The notes under the pieces: model-generated
What the model saw: the letters and a program-made list of their open reading frames with translations, nothing else
Database searches by the model: none
What the model was told of the DNA's origin: nothing
In this document: positions 12,883 to 14,778 of the stretch, piece after piece
Position numbering within the stretch: the first letter of the stretch is position 1
Layout of the letters: every line of letters begins with the position of its first letter
Program-made: the position numbers and the translations under genes
Assembly (NCBI GenBank): GCA_023392635.1
Contig: JAEVYS010000043.1
Location: 1-14,778, forward strand
DNA length: 14,778 nt
Source of the DNA: Actinomycetes bacterium
GTDB lineage: Bacteria; Actinomycetota; Actinomycetes; Propionibacteriales; Propionibacteriaceae
Reading direction: 5' to 3'

Positions 12883-13911
12883 GTGGGCGCGACTCCCCAG
12901 CTGCGCCTGGACGTGGCGGTCCTCGATCGCAACATCGAGGCGATGGCCGCCTCCTGCGCCGCGAGGCACCTGGGCCTGCGTCCCCATGCCAAGACCCACA
13001 AGTCACCGGAGATCGCCCGTCGCCAGCTCGATGCCGGTGCGACCGGCCTGACCGTCGCGACCATCGGCGAGGCCGAGGTGTTCGCCGCTGCCGGCTTCGA
13101 CGACCTGTTCATCGCCTACCCGCTCTGGGTGGGCGGCGGAGACGCCGACCGGCTTCGGGCCCTCGCCGGGCGGGCCCGCGTGCTGGTCGGGTGCGACTCC
13201 GTGGAAGCGGCACGACGGCTCAGCCGCCTTCCGGTGGAGGTCGCCGTGGAGGTCGACAGCGGCCACCACCGGTCGGGCGTCCAGCCCGGGCAGGCGGGGG
13301 AGCTCGCCGCAAGGATCTGCGAGCTGGGCCTGCGCGTCCGGGGGGTGTTCACCTTCCCCGGGCACAGCTACTCCCCCGCTACCCGACTGAGCGCCGCCGG
13401 GGACGAGGCTGCGGCCCTCGCCGTGGCGGCGAGTGCGCTCGCGGCGTCCCTGGTCCCCGTCCGGGTGCTCAGCGGCGGTTCCACCCCTTCCGCAGCCGCG
13501 GCACGAGGCGGCGTGCTCACCGAGCTGCGTCCGGGCGTGTACGTGTTCGGGGATGCGCAGCAGGTGGAACTCGGCACGATCGGCTTCGAGGAGGTCGCCG
13601 TCACCGTCGCGGCGACGGTGGTGTCGCACGCCGGCGGCAGGGTGATCACCGACGCCGGCAGCAAGGCGCTCGGAGCCGACCGGGCGCCCTGGGCGTCCGG
13701 CTACGGACGCGTCCTCGACCAGCCGGAGGCACGGATCCCCGCGTTGTCCGAGCACCACTCGACGATCGAGTGGCCCGGTCCCCTGCCCGCGCTCGGCTCG
13801 ACGGTGCTCGTCGTGCCGAACCACGTCTGCAACGCGGTCAACCTGGCCACGGAGTACCGGCTGAGCACCGGTGGCACCTGGCCCGTCGCCGCACGCGGGC
13901 GCAACTCCTGA
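12883..13911 (+). CDS. D-threonine aldolase / D-serine dehydratase-like PLP enzyme
   Basis: This 342-residue fold-type III PLP protein has an alanine-racemase-like N-terminal barrel and a C-terminal D-serine-dehydratase-like domain. The PLP lysine is K37 in RPHAKTHK. EVAVEVDSGHHRSGV, GVFTFPGHSYS and VLSGGSTPS form the rest of the cofactor site, and VPNHVCNAVNLA (H314, C316) is the expected metal-binding pair. It probably cleaves or dehydrates D-3-hydroxy amino acids (D-Thr, D-Ser); activity cannot be decided from sequence. The GTG start at 12883 lacks a good ribosome-binding site and follows a 10-codon reading frame that bridges from yajQ. The stop overlaps the exonuclease ATG as TGATG. Confidence 0.85.
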   Translation: MGATPQLRLDVAVLDRNIEAMAASCAARHLGLRPHAKTHKSPEIARRQLDAGATGLTVATIGEAEVFAAAGFDDLFIAYPLWVGGGDADRLRALAGRARVLVGCDSVEAARRLSRLPVEVAVEVDSGHHRSGVQPGQAGELAARICELGLRVRGVFTFPGHSYSPATRLSAAGDEAAALAVAASALAASLVPVRVLSGGSTPSAAAARGGVLTELRPGVYVFGDAQQVELGTIGFEEVAVTVAATVVSHAGGRVITDAGSKALGADRAPWASGYGRVLDQPEARIPALSEHHSTIEWPGPLPALGSTVLVVPNHVCNAVNLATEYRLSTGGTWPVAARGRNS

Positions 13912-14774
13912 TGCGGGTGGCCACCGTCAATGTGAACGGCATCCGGGCGTCCGTCCGCCGGGGGTTCGCCGACTGGCTGCAGGCACGCGACTGCGACCTG
14001 GTCGCCCTCCAGGAGGTGCGGTGCCCTTCCGCCCTCGTGCCTCCCGCCGCGCTCGCGGGCTACTACTTCAGCTACCACCCGGGAGACCGGGCCGGCCGCA
14101 ACGGCGTCGCGTTGTTGAGCCGGACGCCGCCTCAGGCGATCCGCGAGGGATTCGGCGTCCCGGCGTTCGACGCCGAGGGACGCTACGTGGAGGCAGACCT
14201 CGATCTCAACGGCTGGCGTCTCACCGTCGGCTCCCTCTACCTGCCGAAGGGAGGCCGGGCGGACGACACCCCGGACGAGCTGGCCCGGTACCGGCGCAAG
14301 CTGCGGTTCCTGCGACACTTCCGTCCCTACCTCACGAGGGCGCGCCGGCAGGCGCGGGCCCGGGGGCGGGAGTTCCTGGTGATGGGCGACTTCAACATCG
14401 CCCACACCCGGCTCGACCTGCGCAACTGGCGTTCCAACCAGCGCCACGTCGGCTTCCTGCCCGAGGAGCGCGACTGGTTCGGCTCGATCCTGGGCCCGCG
14501 GACCCTGGTGGACGTGGTGCGCCGCCTCCACCCCGATCAGCCGGGCCCCTACTCGTGGTGGAGCTGGCTGGAGAACGCGTTCGCCAAGGACGTCGGCTGG
14601 CGCATCGACTACCACCTCGCCAGCCCCGCGCTGGCACGCGCAGCGCGGCAGGGCGGCACCGACCGACCCCTGACCGCCGAGGACCGGATGAGCGACCACT
14701 CCCCCGTGGTCGTCGACTACGCCGACCGGACCGAAATTGGGGCCGTTACAAAAAACGGGCGCCGGCCCCGTTAA
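13911..14774 (+). CDS. xthA: Exodeoxyribonuclease III / AP endonuclease
   Basis: The 287-residue protein belongs to the exonuclease III/AP endonuclease family, which cuts the backbone at abasic sites and trims 3' blocks in base excision repair. Catalytic elements are all present: NVNGIRA (N9), LQEVRCP (E35), GSLYLPKG (Y110), MGDFNIAHT (D160, N162), RIDYHLAS (D233) and MSDHSPVVVDY (D262, H263). The ATG at 13911 overlaps the preceding stop by one base (TGATG), implying coupled translation. The last 15 or so residues (after VVVDY) extend past the family core and are encoded across a terminator-like hairpin of the opposite strand. The stop is four bases from the window end. Confidence 0.93.
   Translation: MRVATVNVNGIRASVRRGFADWLQARDCDLVALQEVRCPSALVPPAALAGYYFSYHPGDRAGRNGVALLSRTPPQAIREGFGVPAFDAEGRYVEADLDLNGWRLTVGSLYLPKGGRADDTPDELARYRRKLRFLRHFRPYLTRARRQARARGREFLVMGDFNIAHTRLDLRNWRSNQRHVGFLPEERDWFGSILGPRTLVDVVRRLHPDQPGPYSWWSWLENAFAKDVGWRIDYHLASPALARAARQGGTDRPLTAEDRMSDHSPVVVDYADRTEIGAVTKNGRRPR
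14750..14772 (-). terminator. Minus-oriented intrinsic terminator overlapping the xthA 3' end
   Basis: On the minus strand a stem AACGGG+GCC / GGC+CCGTT-type pairing (14754-14760 with 14765-14772, one bulged base, four-base loop) is followed directly by six T residues (14750-14755). This is the most classical Rho-independent terminator in the window and points to a minus-strand gene beyond the right edge, convergent with xthA. An alternative stem GGGGCCG/CGGCCCC (14739-14745, 14763-14769) also exists. Confidence 0.6.
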
Positions 14775-14778
14775 GGAA

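Noticed and set aside
13191..13910. N-terminal extension of the exonuclease frame back to 13191
   Set aside because: The extension is an Arg-rich frame inside the D-threonine aldolase-like gene. Family homology begins exactly at the ATG at 13911.

Overview
The window is high-GC chromosomal DNA from an actinobacterium. The evidence is the gene order tRNA-Thr, tRNA-Met, rpmG, MaoC pair, murB, aminotransferase, tRNA-Trp, secE, nusG, rplK, rplA, rplJ, rplL, which is the classical actinobacterial arrangement, together with GTG/TTG starts, TANNNT -10 boxes and an actinobacterium-type NusG with an acidic N-terminal extension. NusG and SecE look most like Propionibacteriales (Propionibacteriaceae or Nocardioidaceae) from memory; this genus-level guess was not tested.

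Region 1 (1-3.9 kb, minus strand) is the translation/secretion core: secE-nusG, rplK-rplA and rplJ-rplL. Two structured spacers probably carry ribosomal-protein autoregulation: the rplK-rplA gap has a motif resembling the L1 site of 23S rRNA, and the 287-bp rplA-rplJ gap holds a very strong 50-nt hairpin, a candidate promoter and a leader for L10 control. tRNA-Trp lies just upstream of secE.

Region 2 (4.1-8.4 kb, minus strand) holds a Tyr/Asp-type aminotransferase, murB, a HadA/HadB-like pair of (R)-hydratase-fold subunits and a dienelactone-hydrolase-family protein, closely packed and probably one operon. Upstream is the tRNA-Thr, tRNA-Met, rpmG unit, closed by a clean 12-bp hairpin.

Region 3 (8.4-10.2 kb, minus strand) is a tight three-gene unit: an alkyltransferase-like protein lacking the methyl-acceptor Cys, a family-5 uracil-DNA glycosylase and a DUF1707 protein, joined by GTGA and ATGA stop/start overlaps.

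Region 4 (10.2-14.8 kb) has plus-strand fumC, converging on a small Pyr_excise-like (MSMEG_6728 family) gene with which it shares a CTAG that is the stop on both strands; tRNA-Tyr (minus); and a plus-strand run yajQ, D-threonine aldolase/D-serine dehydratase-like gene, exodeoxyribonuclease III. A minus-oriented terminator overlaps the end of the exonuclease gene.

Most of the window is conserved housekeeping DNA and I see no mobile element, CRISPR array or obvious new defence system. The most unusual items are the clustering of four base-damage repair genes around fumC, the 50-nt palindrome before rplJ, the unusual ATL active site, and the basic-residue-free acidic tail on NusG.
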